DNA from: Bacteroidota bacterium
GTDB taxonomy: Bacteria > Bacteroidota > Bacteroidia > B-17B0 > Aurantibacillaceae
Assembly (NCBI GenBank): GCA_025362395.1
Contig: JANYGK010000013.1
Location: 1 to 42,656 of the forward strand
Length of the DNA stretch: 42,656 bases
Reading direction: 5' to 3'
In this document: positions 1 to 8,262 of the stretch, piece after piece
How the letters are laid out: each line of letters starts with the position of its first letter
Numbering within the stretch: position 1 is the stretch's first letter
The notes under the pieces: generated by a model
Seen by the model: the letters and a program-made list of their open reading frames with translations, nothing else
The model's database searches: none
Told to the model about the DNA's origin: nothing
Made by a program: the position numbers and the translations under genes

Positions 1-1713
1 TATTTTTTTATCAAATCCGTAAAGTTTGGCTTCATCAAAGGTTAGGGTAGATAATACCTGATTTCTTTTTTGACGTTCCGTAATTACATTGATTGCCGGT
101 ACAGGAATAGTGGAAGAACCCTGGAAGCGCTCTAAATTAAGCGTTGCCCTGTGATTTGCCAACCCGTCAATTTTAATCCGGTAAGCGTTATCAGCTCCCA
201 GGTTGCTGTATAATGTGCTCTGTACATCGTTAGTTGATTTTTCACCTACTTCTTTAAAATAATAAGGCTCATAAGCGGCATTTAAACTTGTGGTTGCACG
301 GGCTGATAAATTAGTTTTGGCGTCGTTATTACTTTCCCATTTACCTGTGGTTGTATTTACATCCACCACCGAAATATTAACCCCTAAGTGAGCTGTTTGT
401 GCTGCAGCAAATTCAGCCCCAGCCGAGTAACTATCGCTCGTATTGGTGGTTTTGTTATCAAACATATACCCCACGTCGCTCCTAAATGGCCTGAAAGCAC
501 CACCCATACCCTGCCCTGATACAGCAAACACATCATACGTTTGGTTGGTGATAGGTAAGTTTTTAGTATAGCGGCTAAACGTCTGGTCTTTTTCACGGTT
601 AAAATCCATCAGTACATTATCGGAATTTTGCCCGGTATGACTAAACATATAACCGTAAGCAGGTAGTGAGGATGTTTTAGTTAACAGGGACTGATTAGAA
701 AAATATCCCCCAAGAGTAATATCACCGTCGAGCCCGAAAATAGTAGTTCCTAACTTAAAACTCAACGCCACAGAATTATTAACCATGGAGTTTTGAATAT
801 GGGGAACAAATGTAGAGGCACCGAAATTAATGACACCTGCCGAACCCACTCCGCCGCTTTGGGAGGATGAGGCCAATGTTATTCCCGTCATAATAGTACC
901 AAAAGGAGTGGCGATATTCAGCTTTGTATTTTTCTCTGTAGTTCTGTTATAACCTGCATTTATACTCAGGTCTTTTAAGCCTGATCTTGAATTCATACTT
1001 ACACCGATGCCGATAGATGCCGAGCCGCTGGTTTTTTCGTCGTTCTTTGAGTACTCGTCTGTTTTAGCGGAAAAACTGAGGTTAGGCGTAATAGTTAAGC
1101 CGCCACTGTTGCTTGATTTCATTCCAAGGCTTGAATTCATGGATCCTTTGCTCGGATTACCGGCAGAAATACCAATACTGGCTGTTTGTTCCATGCCTAT
1201 ACCCGTATAGTTATTATAGCTGATTCCCAGACCTATATTTAATTTTCCTGATGACCCGCTTTTTTTAGTTTTGCTGTAACCGAATAATTCCAGGCCCACA
1301 CCCACTGTAACACCATAGGTATTATTGTCTTTCATATTAAATTCTTTTTCTATCACATCCCCGTTAAAATCATCGGGTAAGCCGCGCATGTTCCTGTTAA
1401 CAGCCCCTACATTAAGGTTCCATCCAAGGCCTGTCCAGCTTGCTTCCTGATCCATGCCAATACCGGAATTATAAGCAATGTTGAGCGGGTAACCGCCCAC
1501 ATCCATTAAAGGAATATTGTATTTAAAATCACCAGATGTAAGGTCCACCATTTCTGATGTGTTTATAGGCGTAAAAGCCTGAACCTCCGGCTGTGAAGGG
1601 CCTCCCGTTAATGCAAGAGTTGCTGTGGGCGTCACAATTTCGGAAACGAATGTGATGAGTAGAAAAAAACTGATTATTCGTTTTCGCCTGTTATTTCCAA
1701 ATAGTTTTATCAT
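1..1713 (-). CDS. Giant Rhs-like secreted protein, N-terminal part (cut by left edge)
   Basis: An open frame starts at ATG 1713 and is still open at base 1, so 571 codons are visible and the C-terminus is missing. The N-terminus has a basic stretch and hydrophobic core (RRKRIISFFLLITFVSE), so it should enter the Sec pathway. It is followed by the motif region IPLMDVGGYPLNIAYNSG, then DQEASWTGLGWNLNVGAVNR and RGLPDDF. From memory this block starts many very large Bacteroidota proteins that end in Rhs/YD repeats, with the N-terminal part resembling SpvB/TcaC-type beta-rich shells. The rest of the visible part is Gly/Ser/Asn rich and beta-strand-like. It is the last visible gene of the operon, 4 bp after the lipoprotein gene. 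The Rhs part itself is outside the window, so family membership is inferred from the N-terminus only. Confidence 0.75.
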   Translation of the reverse strand, partial: MIKLFGNNRRKRIISFFLLITFVSEIVTPTATLALTGGPSQPEVQAFTPINTSEMVDLTSGDFKYNIPLMDVGGYPLNIAYNSGIGMDQEASWTGLGWNLNVGAVNRNMRGLPDDFNGDVIEKEFNMKDNNTYGVTVGVGLELFGYSKTKKSGSSGKLNIGLGISYNNYTGIGMEQTASIGISAGNPSKGSMNSSLGMKSSNSGGLTITPNLSFSAKTDEYSKNDEKTSGSASIGIGVSMNSRSGLKDLSINAGYNRTTEKNTKLNIATPFGTIMTGITLASSSQSGGVGSAGVINFGASTFVPHIQNSMVNNSVALSFKLGTTIFGLDGDITLGGYFSNQSLLTKTSSLPAYGYMFSHTGQNSDNVLMDFNREKDQTFSRYTKNLPITNQTYDVFAVSGQGMGGAFRPFRSDVGYMFDNKTTNTSDSYSAGAEFAAAQTAHLGVNISVVDVNTTTGKWESNNDAKTNLSARATTSLNAAYEPYYFKEVGEKSTNDVQSTLYSNLGADNAYRIKIDGLANHRATLNLERFQGSSTIPVPAINVITERQKRNQVLSTLTFDEAKLYGFDKKI

Positions 1714-1717
1714 ATAT

Positions 1718-2347
1718 TTAATTTATCTTGATCTTCGGGTGGTTTAATATTTCCTGCTCGTTTAAAGCAAATTTTACAGTTCCGGTGTTTAAAAATTTAT
1801 TATCATAAACCAATACGGCATTCCTAATTTTTGATGTTTTAAAGCCAATCATAAAATTGTTTTTCGGAGACACGCCGTAATTTCTTTCGTAATGGTATAG
1901 GATACACGGTACAGTATCTTTTTCGGATAAGACAAGGTTAATGTCTTTTTGCATTCTGAATGAGTAGTAGTCTATTCGATCATTATAGGAGGCCTCTGGG
2001 TTTTCTCCTAATTTATATTTCAGCATCTCTTCATTAAAATTATCAATCGTTACCTCCAGATTAAAAAATAATAAGCTGTCATAATTTTTTATAATTGAAT
2101 CGAATCCCGCCTGTGTTACTTCTGAAAGGCCTTTCATATCCTCCAAGGCCATTTGTTCGTTAGAAATATATTTTAATTTAAAATCCACTTCCTTTATTCT
2201 TTTTTTATAAGTGTTTTTTTCGCTTTCTTTTTCAATAAATTCCCGGGCATCACTATCCGAGTTAATCACACATGAGTTATCACTATTCCTTTTACAGGAA
2301 TAAAGAGTAATTAAAAAAAGCGCTATGTGTAAAAGCTTACTTAACAC
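1718..2347 (-). CDS. Hypothetical lipoprotein (209 aa)
   Basis: The N-terminus is a short lipoprotein signal with lipobox LYSC (Cys18), so the mature protein should be lipid-anchored facing the periplasm or surface. The mature part is charged and probably helical in its first half (EFIEKESEKNTYKKRIKEVDFKLKY split by short loops) and more beta-like later. I do not recognise a family. The start overlaps the end of the Skp-like gene by 11 bp and its stop lies 4 bp before the Rhs-like gene, so it is translationally coupled inside the cargo-type operon. A role in anchoring or exporting the Rhs-like neighbour is an inference from position only. Confidence 0.8.
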   Translation of the reverse strand: MLSKLLHIALFLITLYSCKRNSDNSCVINSDSDAREFIEKESEKNTYKKRIKEVDFKLKYISNEQMALEDMKGLSEVTQAGFDSIIKNYDSLLFFNLEVTIDNFNEEMLKYKLGENPEASYNDRIDYYSFRMQKDINLVLSEKDTVPCILYHYERNYGVSPKNNFMIGFKTSKIRNAVLVYDNKFLNTGTVKFALNEQEILNHPKIKIN

Positions 2348-2852
2348 CCGAATATTTATTATTTATATATTCTGAAACATTCTTTGTAATATCATCCTGC
2401 TCTTTAGCGTACATTATATTTCCTTGTCCTGTGGCGCCGAATATAACATCATAATAATATTCTTTTCCGTAATCATTTACATATTGGTTAATCTGTTTCC
2501 ATATCTGTTCGGAATATTGTTGGGCCGTACCTTCATTTTCTGAAGCAAATTCTTTTTCTTTATATAAATAAGAACGCTGTAGTTCACCTATCATGTTTTT
2601 TTCAGGCTCTGTTAAAGCGTTTCCTTTAATAGAAATATATTGAATTTTAAATTTTATACTGTCTAACAGGTTTTGTCGGGCAAGCTGCACTTTCTTGTAT
2701 TTATCTTCTAATTCTTTTTTAAGCTTAAAGCCGTCATACAATGAAGTGGTATTCACATAAGCAATTTTTTTTGAAGCATGCATGCTCCAGAATATTGAAA
2801 AAGCAATAAGGACAAGAAGTAAAACGGGGACTACTATTTTTTTATAATTCAT
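2337..2852 (-). CDS. Skp/OmpH-like periplasmic protein
   Basis: The start is taken at ATG 2852 (MNYKKIVVPVLLLVL), 4 bp after the upstream stop, rather than ATG 2888, which would lie inside the upstream gene and put 12 residues before the hydrophobic segment. The product is about 171 residues: one N-terminal hydrophobic segment (signal or uncleaved anchor), then the OmpH pattern of IAYVNTTSLYDGF, a long charged helical hairpin, and a closing YYYDVIFGATGQGNIMYA followed by DIT. This fits the OmpH/Skp family, trimeric chaperones that hold unfolded outer-membrane or secreted proteins in the periplasm. Sitting between a lectin-like secreted protein and an Rhs-like giant, it may be a dedicated chaperone for one of them; that link is inferred. 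Confidence 0.75.
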   Translation of the reverse strand: MNYKKIVVPVLLLVLIAFSIFWSMHASKKIAYVNTTSLYDGFKLKKELEDKYKKVQLARQNLLDSIKFKIQYISIKGNALTEPEKNMIGELQRSYLYKEKEFASENEGTAQQYSEQIWKQINQYVNDYGKEYYYDVIFGATGQGNIMYAKEQDDITKNVSEYINNKYSGVK

Positions 2853-2856
2853 ACTC

Positions 2857-5532
2857 TTAATATTTAAAGCGTGCGTAAAACACTTCATTTTTTTTATTGG
2901 TTACGGCTATCCTGTAAAAGCTACCTGCCGATAAACCGGATATCGCCGATAAATTTATCGAAAAACGATTATCTCCTATTACTTCAATCAGGGTGGGCGG
3001 TGAGGAAACGGCAGAGTTTTGATCCGTTACAATTGAATAGCTGAGTGCGCCCGACGCGTCAAAGTATTCTTCTTCGAACTGGAAATAGAGCTTTTGATTA
3101 AACGAATTATAATACCCCGCATCAAGTGTTTTCTTTAAAATGAAATAATAAGGGCCGTCGATGGAAACAATTTTAAACGCTGTTTTTACACAACCTGTGG
3201 TAAGGTCCTTTACGGTTAGCATAAAATTATACGTGGTATTGGCCGTAATGGAAGGATTAGCATTTGTAGACGAAGGGCTGTAGGCGGTTGAAGGTGTCCA
3301 GCTGTATGAATAGCTGCCTGAACCGGCTGATGCTGATGGACTTCCGCCCAGTGTAACCAAGCTTCCCGTGCTTACAAATACATCGACCCCCGCGTTTGCG
3401 GAAAGGCTGTAAACCGTAATACTGATTGTTTTAGTGGATACGCAACCGTTTGTACCGGTACCTACAACTGAATAGCTTGTTGTTACGCTTGGTGTACCGG
3501 TAACCGAAGCGGTGGTAGGCCCGAAATTCCAGCTATAAGTTGGGGCTCCTGATGCGGTTAATGTACCCGCACTACCCGCGCAAAGCGACGGACTCGAGGC
3601 TGTAAGTGTTAATGTTGGCGCTACCGTATTAGCTAAAATAGCTGTTATGGCGGATGTAGAGCAACCGTTTACGGAATTGGTAACTTTTAACGTATAAGTA
3701 CCGGCCACAGACACATTATTACTGTAGGTGGTTATTCCGCCCGGCGACCATGAATACGTTATGCCTGATGTGGTTGAAGTACCGGTTAATACTACGGAAG
3801 GAGTTGTGCATGTAAAAACACCTGCAGGGTTAGGCTCATTATACAGCGCATTTATTTCTGTTTGGGTTAAGAGCCTGTTATAAAAACGAATATCATCCAG
3901 GTAGCCGTTAAAATAGGCAAGGGAACCATCGTTATAAGCACCGAAGCTTAATTTTTTAGTATTACTTAATGTTCCTGAGCTTGAACCCATATCTGTTTGC
4001 AAAACCGAATTAACAAATATGGTGGTTAGGTTGGTGGAATATTTATATTGACCTGTTATATGATACCATTGCGTAGCATCATTACTGATAGGATTATTTG
4101 CACAGGCATCGCCGTTTGAACCGGCAGCAACATAATAAGATAACTGCCCTGCGCTGTTGCAATACCCTGCACCGGTATTATTTACGTAAATAGCATACCC
4201 GTTTATTGAACCGTATGTTCCTTTAGCAATAGGAATGGCATTGGAGTTGCCCGTATTTGATTTGATCCAAAAAGACATGGTATAATCCTGGCCCGTAGTC
4301 ATATCAATAGTAGATGAATGGGGAACATCAATACGGCTGGTTGTACCGTTAAAGGAATAGGCCATGTTTGCATTACCGAAACGATCGGCAGCTAAAGCTG
4401 CTCCTGATGCTATTCCGTGATTTGCATTACCGCTTTGATCCTGCGCATTACCGTTAAAAGGCCAGTAGGCGTTTAAACCCAATGTTGGTACAGAAGCTGC
4501 AGCCGGGTTATTAATAGTTGCATTGGGAGGTGTTGTATTTGTTACTACAGCAGTTGTAGCAGTTATTGAACAGCCTGTTGTAGGATTTGTGATTTTTACG
4601 GTATAAGTACCTGCCGTTGCTACTGCTATAGTGGAACTTGTGCTTCCGCCGGGCGTCCATGAGTAAGTAACACTAGGTGTAGTGGAGCTGCCTGTTAAAG
4701 TAACCGTGCCTACAGCGCAGGTAATTGTTTGTGGTGGGCCTGCGCTACCATACAAAGACGGGAAACTAAAACCTACGCTCTCGAGCATAGCACCGTAATC
4801 ATAAATAACACCTTTGCCCATCCAGTTTACCAGCATCATAGCCCCCGGTACTACATCTGTTGCTATGGTAGTGCCGTTAATACTGTATACTATGCCTGTA
4901 CCTACCCTGCCTATGTGGATCACATCGCCTACTGTATATGTAGCCGCACTTAACGCAGCACTCCCCGAAGTTAATATGCTGATAGAGCCCCCCGAGTTAA
5001 GCATAATTCCATAATCAATATCGTTAAACCCGGAGGAAAGTCCACCGGGCACATCCAACAATCCTAAGGCTTTATTATAACCGGTATTTGTAACTACATA
5101 TTCTATCCATCCATCAGTAGATGGAAGCAAAGTATTGGAAGTATAAGCAGCCTCTAACCAGGTGCCGGCCATATCTGATCTGTTTTGAACCAGGTTATCT
5201 CCACTCACTACCAAACCCGGATACAGGTTTATCCAATTCGCTTTATAACCTATATTATAAGTTGATGAAGCGGTTGTAGAAGCTACAGTTTTTATAGTAA
5301 CTGAATAGTTACCGACGCCTTTACTTGTAATACTACTACCGGTGGCTCCTCCAGGTTGCCATGTATAAGTATAAGGTGTACTTGTACCTATAGCTGTAAG
5401 AATTATGGAACCGTTTGTGCTTCCTATACAGGTTACGTGTGTAATACCGGGCTTAACCTTTGGTCTTTGTGCAAAAGAAACGGTTGCTATAAAAACAGCC
5501 TGTATTAAAATACATAGTTTTATAATTTTCAT
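2857..5532 (-). CDS. Large secreted protein with SprB-like, Ig-like and LamG modules
   Basis: An 891-residue protein with a Sec signal ending near AQR (21-23). In order: an SprB-type repeat (about 30-82, CIGSTNGSIILTAIG and YTWQPGG); a lectin/SPRY-like region (about 95-260); an Ig/PKD-like module (265-332); a LamG/concanavalin-A jelly roll (352-568) with WPFNGNAQDQSG, YTMSFWIKS and YLDDIRFYNR; and three further Ig/PKD-like modules up to about 790. The last 95 residues (ending FYRIAVTNKKNEVFYARFKY) form a separate beta-rich domain that I cannot place and that lacks a convincing type IX sorting signal. The architecture suggests surface display and glycan or matrix adhesion. It is second in its operon, 6 bp after the small secreted protein. 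Confidence 0.85.
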   Translation of the reverse strand: MKIIKLCILIQAVFIATVSFAQRPKVKPGITHVTCIGSTNGSIILTAIGTSTPYTYTWQPGGATGSSITSKGVGNYSVTIKTVASTTASSTYNIGYKANWINLYPGLVVSGDNLVQNRSDMAGTWLEAAYTSNTLLPSTDGWIEYVVTNTGYNKALGLLDVPGGLSSGFNDIDYGIMLNSGGSISILTSGSAALSAATYTVGDVIHIGRVGTGIVYSINGTTIATDVVPGAMMLVNWMGKGVIYDYGAMLESVGFSFPSLYGSAGPPQTITCAVGTVTLTGSSTTPSVTYSWTPGGSTSSTIAVATAGTYTVKITNPTTGCSITATTAVVTNTTPPNATINNPAAASVPTLGLNAYWPFNGNAQDQSGNANHGIASGAALAADRFGNANMAYSFNGTTSRIDVPHSSTIDMTTGQDYTMSFWIKSNTGNSNAIPIAKGTYGSINGYAIYVNNTGAGYCNSAGQLSYYVAAGSNGDACANNPISNDATQWYHITGQYKYSTNLTTIFVNSVLQTDMGSSSGTLSNTKKLSFGAYNDGSLAYFNGYLDDIRFYNRLLTQTEINALYNEPNPAGVFTCTTPSVVLTGTSTTSGITYSWSPGGITTYSNNVSVAGTYTLKVTNSVNGCSTSAITAILANTVAPTLTLTASSPSLCAGSAGTLTASGAPTYSWNFGPTTASVTGTPSVTTSYSVVGTGTNGCVSTKTISITVYSLSANAGVDVFVSTGSLVTLGGSPSASAGSGSYSYSWTPSTAYSPSSTNANPSITANTTYNFMLTVKDLTTGCVKTAFKIVSIDGPYYFILKKTLDAGYYNSFNQKLYFQFEEEYFDASGALSYSIVTDQNSAVSSPPTLIEVIGDNRFSINLSAISGLSAGSFYRIAVTNKKNEVFYARFKY

Positions 5533-5538
5533 AAATGA

Positions 5539-5970
5539 TTATTGATTTTTCCAATTCAGGCAAGGAGACAGCTTCCCGGAATTATCTTCCGTAAAAACTT
5601 CATAATTATTCTCTGCTTTTTGAGTAGTGGTAATGGTTTTGATATAGATAATATCCTTGTTCCTTTTAAACACATAAGCCCCATTATCCAATACAGGTGC
5701 TCCGTTAAACATATAATTAACCAACAGAAGGTTTCCTTTAGTGGTTTGTCCTGAGCTTATCCTTGCATAAATCTTATTTAAGTTAAGGGTATCTTTCAGC
5801 TTAATGATGTAGGTTACAATTACTAACGAATCCATTGTTTTGGAGACCGATCCTGGATCGCCGTCCTCAAATTTAAGCGTAAAGCTTTTAATGGTGGGAT
5901 GAGCACTTTGTGCCTGTAAAGCTATTGCAGTCATACTCATAAAGACGATCAATAAAAAAAATGTTTTCAT
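5539..5970 (-). CDS. Small secreted hypothetical protein (143 aa)
   Basis: The first 20 residues are a clear signal peptide ending LQAQS, so cleavage near Ala20/Gln21 is expected. The mature part is beta-strand rich (SFTLKFEDGD, DSLVIVTYIIKL, DIIYIKTITTT) with a single Cys near the C-terminus. I do not recognise a family. It is the first gene of the five-gene operon and follows a good promoter (6004-6034) with a leader of about 25 bases. It is followed after 6 bp by the LamG/SprB-like protein, so the two may act together outside the inner membrane; no function can be given. Confidence 0.8.
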   Translation of the reverse strand: MKTFFLLIVFMSMTAIALQAQSAHPTIKSFTLKFEDGDPGSVSKTMDSLVIVTYIIKLKDTLNLNKIYARISSGQTTKGNLLLVNYMFNGAPVLDNGAYVFKRNKDIIYIKTITTTQKAENNYEVFTEDNSGKLSPCLNWKNQ

Positions 5971-6003
5971 GTATTATTATATTGACAACTGTTAATATTT
6001 TGA

Positions 6004-6034
6004 CAAATAAATGAATAATAAAATTTCCCACAAA
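6004..6034 (-). promoter_or_regulatory. Promoter of the Rhs-like operon
   Basis: On the minus strand a TTTG (-33 box, 6034-6031) is followed after exactly 19 bp by TTTATTTG (6011-6004). This matches the Bacteroidota -7 consensus TAnnTTTG except for the second base. The start site would fall near 5997, about 27 bases before the ATG at 5970. It gives the 1-5970 operon transcription independent of the secretion operon upstream. Confidence 0.6.
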
Positions 6035-6104
6035 AAAAACAAGAGTAAAAAGTTTAAAATTGTTAATAAGTTAACATAGGCTTGAATACCAACACCTTAT
6101 TAAC

Positions 6105-6152
6105 ACTATATATGAGTATATAAGATTAATATAATAACTATATATGAGTATA
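6105..6152. repeat. Two 16-bp direct repeats spaced 32 bp
   Basis: ACTATATATGAGTATA occurs at 6105-6120 and again, identical, at 6137-6152. The start-to-start distance is 32 bp, about three helical turns, so both copies face the same side of the DNA. They lie between the end of the secretion operon and the promoter of the Rhs-like operon, roughly 108-155 bp upstream of its predicted start site. That position suits an upstream binding site for a regulator, but a chance or duplication origin is not excluded. Confidence 0.6.
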
Positions 6153-6203
6153 ACTTCGTTTTATTTTAATTTATGGAGATGTTTACAGAAAACAAAGTAT
6201 TAA

Positions 6204-6725
6204 TCACTTACCGATGGTCATTACTTCTTTACCTTTCCTGATCTTAATATCATTACCTGAAATTTCCTGCACGGTAAACCCTTCAATCACATCATTCTGC
6301 TTCACAAACACCGAACGGCCATTAATGCTCAGCATGGCTGTTTGTGTGCATTTATCATTGTTTTTAAGCAAGCCTAAATACTTTATATCCAGCGTAGGTT
6401 TAACCTCAACGATGGCAGCAATAGGCTTGTTTACAGCGCTTGCCGGTTTGGGTTTAAAAGAAGCCGAGGTGCTTCCATAATTTTTAACATTGTTATTGGA
6501 TGTATTCGAAAAATTACCGGCTTTTAAAAAAGGATCATCATAATTTAAGGCAAGAAATGTTTTTTCTTCTTTAACAGTTTCATTTATTTTTTTAATAGTA
6601 GTTACATCATGACCCAAATCTACATCATCGCCACCTTGCAAAGCGCTGTATATTTTATAACCCACATAGCCCCAAGCCAACAGGTTAATAAAAACGATGA
6701 AGTATAACTTACCTTTTTTACCCAT
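6204..6725 (-). CDS. GspC/PilP-like inner-membrane protein of the secretion operon
   Basis: A 173-residue protein with one N-terminal transmembrane helix (about residues 6-28), a low-complexity Asn/Ser/Lys/Pro linker, and a C-terminal beta domain (about 112-173) with the pattern IKYLGLLKNN, AMLSINGRSVFVKQND and FTVQEISGNDIKIRKG. This is the layout of GspC homology-region or PilP domains, which link the inner-membrane platform to the secretin. It is the last gene of the operon, and its ATG overlaps the upstream stop (TAATG at 6725). The call rests on architecture and position; sequence identity to characterised GspC is probably low. Confidence 0.7.
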   Translation of the reverse strand: MGKKGKLYFIVFINLLAWGYVGYKIYSALQGGDDVDLGHDVTTIKKINETVKEEKTFLALNYDDPFLKAGNFSNTSNNNVKNYGSTSASFKPKPASAVNKPIAAIVEVKPTLDIKYLGLLKNNDKCTQTAMLSINGRSVFVKQNDVIEGFTVQEISGNDIKIRKGKEVMTIGK

Positions 6726-7714
6726 TAATTTAATTTAAACTTAAACACCTGTGATGGAGATGATACATTTCCTGTAGAATCAATTGACTTTACTTTCCAC
6801 CAATAATTGGGCGACACTGTAACCGTATTAGAATAGGTTACAAATGTATTGATTCTTACCCTATTACTTAACGCTGACCCTATTCTGGTAACCGAACCCC
6901 TTATAGGAGCTACAAAAAAACTGTCAGGATAAACAGATATATATATACTGTCATATTTAACATCTGTATTTGCGGTTCCCCCGTTGTAGTTCCACCTAAA
7001 GAAAGAAGTGTCTTTTACGGTGGTTGCATTTAAAGGCGTAGCAAGTAAAGGAGCCTGCGGACTTGTTTGATCAATTTTAAAATATCTTGGTGAATTAAAT
7101 TGCGAAAAGCTGAATGAGTTTTGAGCCTGTACCTTCCAACTGTAAGTGCCTTCAACGGCAAAGGTATACACGGTACTTGTATTTGCCGTAGTTAAAGTAG
7201 CTATTTGCCCGGTAGCATCAGAAAGCACAACATTATAAGAGCTTGCAGCACTAAGCGGGACCCAAGAAAATGTAATTGTTTTATTGGCAGTTTTAAAATT
7301 ACTTACGGGATTAATAGGATTAACAGTGCCGTAGGTAAGGTTACTGGTGGTATCAATAGTCAGCGTTCTTGTTGTATATATTGTGCTGCCGCCTGCATTA
7401 ACACCTTTAATACGCCATTGGTAAGTGCCCGGCGTAAATGAATAATTAAATTTTAAGCCTGTTATATTGGTATCGACCAGCAATTGTGCAACCGAAGTAA
7501 AGTTTGGCTTTACAATTTGTAAATTATATTTTTCAGCACCTTCTACCACATCCCACCAAAATATAATTGAATTATTAGGAGTGCTTAAATTGTCTGCCGG
7601 AGAAATAATGTTGACAGTAGAATTCTTAATATTCTTTACAACAAAATCTTTTGTACAACCCGATAAAAAAAAGCTTAATAAAAGAATAATAAAATAGGTG
7701 AAAGATGTTTTCAT
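6725..7714 (-). CDS. Lipoprotein with repeated fibronectin-III-like domains
   Basis: The signal ends in lipobox LSGC (Cys20). The mature 310 residues hold about three FN3-like sandwiches, seen as repeats of the pattern W-x-x-V-x-x-A-x-x-Y-N(L/V) followed by Y-x-W-x-x-x-A: FWWDVVEGAEKYNLQI with YQWRIKGVNAGG, then FSWVPLSAASSYNVVL with YSWKVQAQNS, then a diverged third unit ending NYWWKVKSIDSTGN. It lies inside the secretion operon, 4 bp after the PilO-like gene and coupled by TAATG to the GspC/PilP-like gene. Lipoproteins in this setting often act as pilotins or secretin-stabilising partners, but no known pilotin has FN3 domains that I recall, so the role is open. Confidence 0.8.
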   Translation of the reverse strand: MKTSFTYFIILLLSFFLSGCTKDFVVKNIKNSTVNIISPADNLSTPNNSIIFWWDVVEGAEKYNLQIVKPNFTSVAQLLVDTNITGLKFNYSFTPGTYQWRIKGVNAGGSTIYTTRTLTIDTTSNLTYGTVNPINPVSNFKTANKTITFSWVPLSAASSYNVVLSDATGQIATLTTANTSTVYTFAVEGTYSWKVQAQNSFSFSQFNSPRYFKIDQTSPQAPLLATPLNATTVKDTSFFRWNYNGGTANTDVKYDSIYISVYPDSFFVAPIRGSVTRIGSALSNRVRINTFVTYSNTVTVSPNYWWKVKSIDSTGNVSSPSQVFKFKLN

Positions 7715-7718
7715 GGTG

Positions 7719-8261
7719 TTATTTATTAGTAGGTTCGTGCTGCCTGAATGATTGTGTGATCATAGCCAGGTATAAATTAGTTTGTTTGGTTTGCAGATCT
7801 TTTATGCTGTAATATTTAGCCGATACTACTTTGGCTGTGTAGTTGTAATTTGTTTCTACCGCATTTAATAATTGCAGCAGCTGATTGTACTTTCCTTTAA
7901 TTACAAACTTATTGGTTTGTATATTTAATTGTGAGCTTGAGTAAAATGATTTTTCGGGAATCTCCGTTACCATACACTCATGCCGGTCCGCAAAATCAGA
8001 TATAAAAGCAGTAAGCTGATCACGTATGGAGCTTGAATCTGCTGAATTATACGCTTTATCGAGCAATTCCATTTGCTGCTTTAATACAGGAATGTCTTTT
8101 TCTTTTTCTTTAAGCCATGCTAATTTTTCCTGTTTAATTTTTGTTTCTTTAAACAAAGTTATTGTTTTTGAAAAAACCATAATATATGCCAGCATCAAAA
8201 ATATAACAAAGCCTCCTGCAATGGCGTATATTTTTTTAGGATATGTAAGAGCCTGCCACAT
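7719..8261 (-). CDS. PilO/GspM-like inner-membrane assembly protein
   Basis: 180 residues: one N-terminal transmembrane helix (about 11-30), a coiled-coil segment (about 35-70, KETKIKQEKLAWLKEKEKD), then a ferredoxin-like alpha/beta domain containing FVIKGKYNQLLQLLNAVE, the conserved pattern of PilO domains. These proteins pair with PilN to form the periplasmic alignment ring under the secretin. The gene starts 1 bp after the PilM/PilN-like gene, the usual PilN-PilO order. The first coding frame ATG (MWQALTYPKK) is well placed. Confidence 0.75.
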   Translation of the reverse strand: MWQALTYPKKIYAIAGGFVIFLMLAYIMVFSKTITLFKETKIKQEKLAWLKEKEKDIPVLKQQMELLDKAYNSADSSSIRDQLTAFISDFADRHECMVTEIPEKSFYSSSQLNIQTNKFVIKGKYNQLLQLLNAVETNYNYTAKVVSAKYYSIKDLQTKQTNLYLAMITQSFRQHEPTNK

Positions 8262-8262
8262 G

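Noticed and set aside
1007-1210. 67-codon plus-strand frame at 1007
   Set aside because: It is opposite the continuous Rhs-like frame and shows no protein-like features.
2857-5532. Type IX C-terminal sorting domain in the 891-aa protein
   Set aside because: The last 95 residues are beta-rich but lack the usual type A pattern; I could not support the call.
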